DNA from: JAZQNF01 sp045641505
Lineage (GTDB): Bacteria > Bacillota > Clostridia > Lachnospirales > Bianqueaceae
Direction of reading: 5' to 3'
DNA: 15,394 nucleotides
Assembly (NCBI GenBank): GCA_045641505.1
Contig: JAZUHB010000094.1
Coordinates: 1-15,394, forward strand
The translations under genes and the position numbers were made by a program. The notes under the pieces were generated by a model, which worked only from the letters and a program-made list of their open reading frames with translations, was not told where the DNA came from and searched no databases. This document shows, piece by piece, positions 14,172 to 15,394 of this stretch. Numbering within the stretch: position 1 is the first letter of the stretch; each line of letters begins with the position of its first letter.

Positions 14172-14185
14172 GTTGCAAATGCAAC
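14172..14185. promoter_or_regulatory. Candidate Crp/Fnr-type operator, palindrome GTTGC-N4-GCAAC (repressor position)
   Basis: GTTGCAAATGCAAC is a perfect 5-4-5 palindrome with the same half-sites as 7040-7053. It lies at about +5 to +18 of the predicted transcript of the NusG-II/ApbE/Crp operon (start near 14189), a place where a bound protein would block transcription. It would also form a stem-loop at the 5' end of the mRNA, which is an alternative reason for its presence. Confidence 0.5.
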
Positions 14186-14195
14186 GGTTTTTCCT

Positions 14196-14224
14196 ATTGT
14201 ACCGCAAACGGAGGGCGTTTTCAA
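14196..14224 (-). promoter_or_regulatory. Predicted sigma-A promoter of the seven-gene envelope redox operon
   Basis: On the minus strand TTGAAA (14219-14224) and TACAAT (14196-14201) are 17 bases apart, each one base from consensus. The predicted start is about 14189, with a leader of about 56 bases before the ATG at 14133. An A/T tract at 14232-14238 lies where an UP element would be. Confidence 0.65.
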
Positions 14225-14260
14225 GAGAGCGAAAAAAACCGCCCGAATTCGTTTTTTTAC

Positions 14261-14289
14261 TGTACTATTGAGGGAAACGATGGTACAAT
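14261..14289 (+). promoter_or_regulatory. Predicted extended -10 promoter of pcrA
   Basis: TACAAT (14284-14289) is preceded by TG at 14281-14282. The -35 position at 17 bases (TGTACT, 14261-14266) is weak. The leader to the ATG at 14355 is about 60 bases. Confidence 0.5.
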
Positions 14290-14354
14290 GTTGAGACAAA
14301 TATACTAGGAGGACCAGCGCCGACCCGCCGGAACTCCCATGCAAAGGAACCCTC

Positions 14355-15394
14355 ATGCTGAACTATGAAACCCTGAACGAGATGCAGCGGAAGGCTGTAT
14401 TTCAGACAGAAGGCCCCGTCCTCATCCTGGCCGGTGCCGGCAGCGGCAAGACCCGTGTGCTGACCTACCGTATCGCCCACCTGACCCAGGATCTCGGCGT
14501 CCTCCCCCGGCAGATTCTCGCGATCACCTTCACCAACAAGGCCGCGAACGAAATGCGCACCCGGGTGGAGGGCCTCTGCGGTCTGGACGCGGGGCAGATG
14601 TGGGTTTCCACCTTTCACAGCGCCTGCCTGCGGATCCTGAAGCGCCACCGCGCCGACATCGGCTTCTCCGGCGACTTCACGATCTACGATCCGGAGGACC
14701 AGAAGGCGGTGCTCCGGCGCATCTTCAAGGAGCTCGGGATTCCCGACCGGCAGTACACCCCCAAGGGCGTGCTGGCGGTCATCAGCAGCTGCAAGGACGA
14801 GCTGATCGGGCCCGGGGAATACGCCGCGAAGGTGAAGGGCGATTTCTACAAAGAAAAGATCGCGCTGATCTACGAGCACTACGAGAAGGCCCTCAAGGAG
14901 AACTGCGCCGTCGACTTCGACGACCTGATCGGCCGCACCGTGAAGCTCTTCGAGGAGCGGCCCGACATCCTCGAATTTTATCAGGAAAAATTCCGCTACA
15001 TCATGGTCGACGAGTACCAGGACACCAACAACGCCCAGTACCGTCTCGTGAGCCTTCTGGCCGCGAAATACCGCAATATCTGCGTCGTGGGCGACGATGA
15101 CCAGTCCATTTACCGTTTCCGCGGCGCGAACATCCGCAATATTCTCGATTTCGAAAAGGATTTCCCCGGCGCCTACGTGGTAAGGCTCGAGCAGAACTAC
15201 CGCTCCACCGCCAACATCCTGAACGCCGCGAACGGCGTGATCGCCCACAACGAGGCCCGCAAGGCCAAGCGTCTGTGGACCGAAAAGCCGGACGGCGAGC
15301 TCCTCACGCTCTTCTCCGTCTGGGACGAGCGGGCCGAGGCCGAGACCTGCGCGGCCGAGGTCGAGCAGCTCCGAAGTCGGATCGTAGCCATGTC
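14355..15394 (+). CDS. pcrA: ATP-dependent DNA helicase PcrA/UvrD, N-terminal half, cut by the window edge
   Basis: A superfamily 1A 3'-5' helicase acting in nucleotide excision repair and clearing of recombination intermediates. The visible 346 codons include the Q motif (LNEMQRKAV, Gln11), Walker A GAGSGKT (27-33), motif Ia AITFTNKAANEM (56-67), motif Ib STFHSACLRIL (86-95 region), motif II VDEYQDTN (218-225), motif III GDDDQSIYRFRGA (246-258) and motif IV LEQNYRST (278-285). The family is about 740 residues long, so roughly half is present and the frame is open at the right edge. AAAGGA five to six bases before 14355 sets the start. A better Shine-Dalgarno sequence, AGGAGGA (14307-14313), lies too far upstream to serve this ATG. 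In a Gram-positive context PcrA is the better name than UvrD or Rep. Confidence 0.95.
   Translation, partial: MLNYETLNEMQRKAVFQTEGPVLILAGAGSGKTRVLTYRIAHLTQDLGVLPRQILAITFTNKAANEMRTRVEGLCGLDAGQMWVSTFHSACLRILKRHRADIGFSGDFTIYDPEDQKAVLRRIFKELGIPDRQYTPKGVLAVISSCKDELIGPGEYAAKVKGDFYKEKIALIYEHYEKALKENCAVDFDDLIGRTVKLFEERPDILEFYQEKFRYIMVDEYQDTNNAQYRLVSLLAAKYRNICVVGDDDQSIYRFRGANIRNILDFEKDFPGAYVVRLEQNYRSTANILNAANGVIAHNEARKAKRLWTEKPDGELLTLFSVWDERAEAETCAAEVEQLRSRIVAM

Noticed and set aside
14307..14368. Shine-Dalgarno sequence AGGAGGA (14307-14313) and a nine-codon ORF (14339-14368, MQRNPHAEL) before and across the pcrA start, as a possible leader peptide.
   Set aside because: The SD is 25 bases from the small ORF start and 41 from the pcrA ATG, too far for either; the short ORF has no recognisable attenuator feature. 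A chance match is the simplest reading.
14265..15248. A 327-codon minus-strand frame opposite pcrA.
   Set aside because: Antisense shadow; pcrA carries every expected helicase motif.
1..15394. tRNA or rRNA genes, CRISPR repeats, insertion sequences, toxin-antitoxin or phage modules.
   Set aside because: No cloverleaf, repeat array, transposase or integrase motif was seen on either strand; the window is densely filled by the genes listed.

Overview
The window reads as chromosome from a GC-rich, Gram-positive-type anaerobe, most likely a member of the Clostridia (Eubacteriales). The grounds are a BceAB-type transporter, two lipobox lipoproteins, AGGAGG-like ribosome binding sites, and families that I know mainly from Clostridia (NusG domain II protein, Gx transporter, DUF4037, a YbhJ-like hydratase). 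Genes are tightly packed with many 1-14 base overlaps. I see no insertion sequence, phage gene, CRISPR array, tRNA or rRNA, and no gene-free stretch over 300 bases.

Layout. (1) 1-421, minus: the N-terminal 140 codons of an aconitase-superfamily hydratase that runs off the left edge. A divergent promoter region (422-555) separates it from (2) a plus-strand unit, 556-4576: a UDPGP-family sugar nucleotidyltransferase, then a BceA-like ATPase and a BceB-like FtsX permease, closed by a bidirectional terminator. (3) 4609-6965, minus: a NitT/TauT-type ABC importer (lipoprotein, permease, ATPase) of unknown ligand; its last codons lie inside the shared terminator. (4) 7168-9185, plus: a sugar phosphate isomerase/epimerase overlapping a Gfo/Idh/MocA oxidoreductase, followed by a terminator. 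(5) 9245-14133, minus: a seven-gene operon encoding a NusG-II membrane-anchored protein, a Gx-family membrane protein, an ApbE flavin transferase lipoprotein, a small membrane protein, a Crp/Fnr regulator, a TPR protein and a DUF4037 protein. (6) 14355 to the right edge, plus: the N-terminal half of the PcrA/UvrD helicase.

The most interesting signal is regulatory. A 14-base palindrome, GTTGC-N4-GCAAC, occurs with both half-sites intact at two places only. One copy is centred about 40.5 bases upstream of the predicted start of the ABC importer transcript, over a missing -35 box, which is the geometry of class II activation by a Crp/Fnr protein. The other lies at about +5 to +18 of the seven-gene operon, just downstream of a good -35/-10 promoter, which is the geometry of a repressor. 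That operon itself encodes a Crp/Fnr protein. I infer a small local regulon in which this regulator represses its own envelope-redox operon and activates the importer 3 kb away.

The first three genes of the operon resemble the EetA, EetB and flavin-transferase parts of Gram-positive extracellular electron transfer and flavinylation loci, but no flavin acceptor protein is visible here. Functions assigned to families are recalled from knowledge of those families; promoters, operators and operon limits are predictions from sequence alone.
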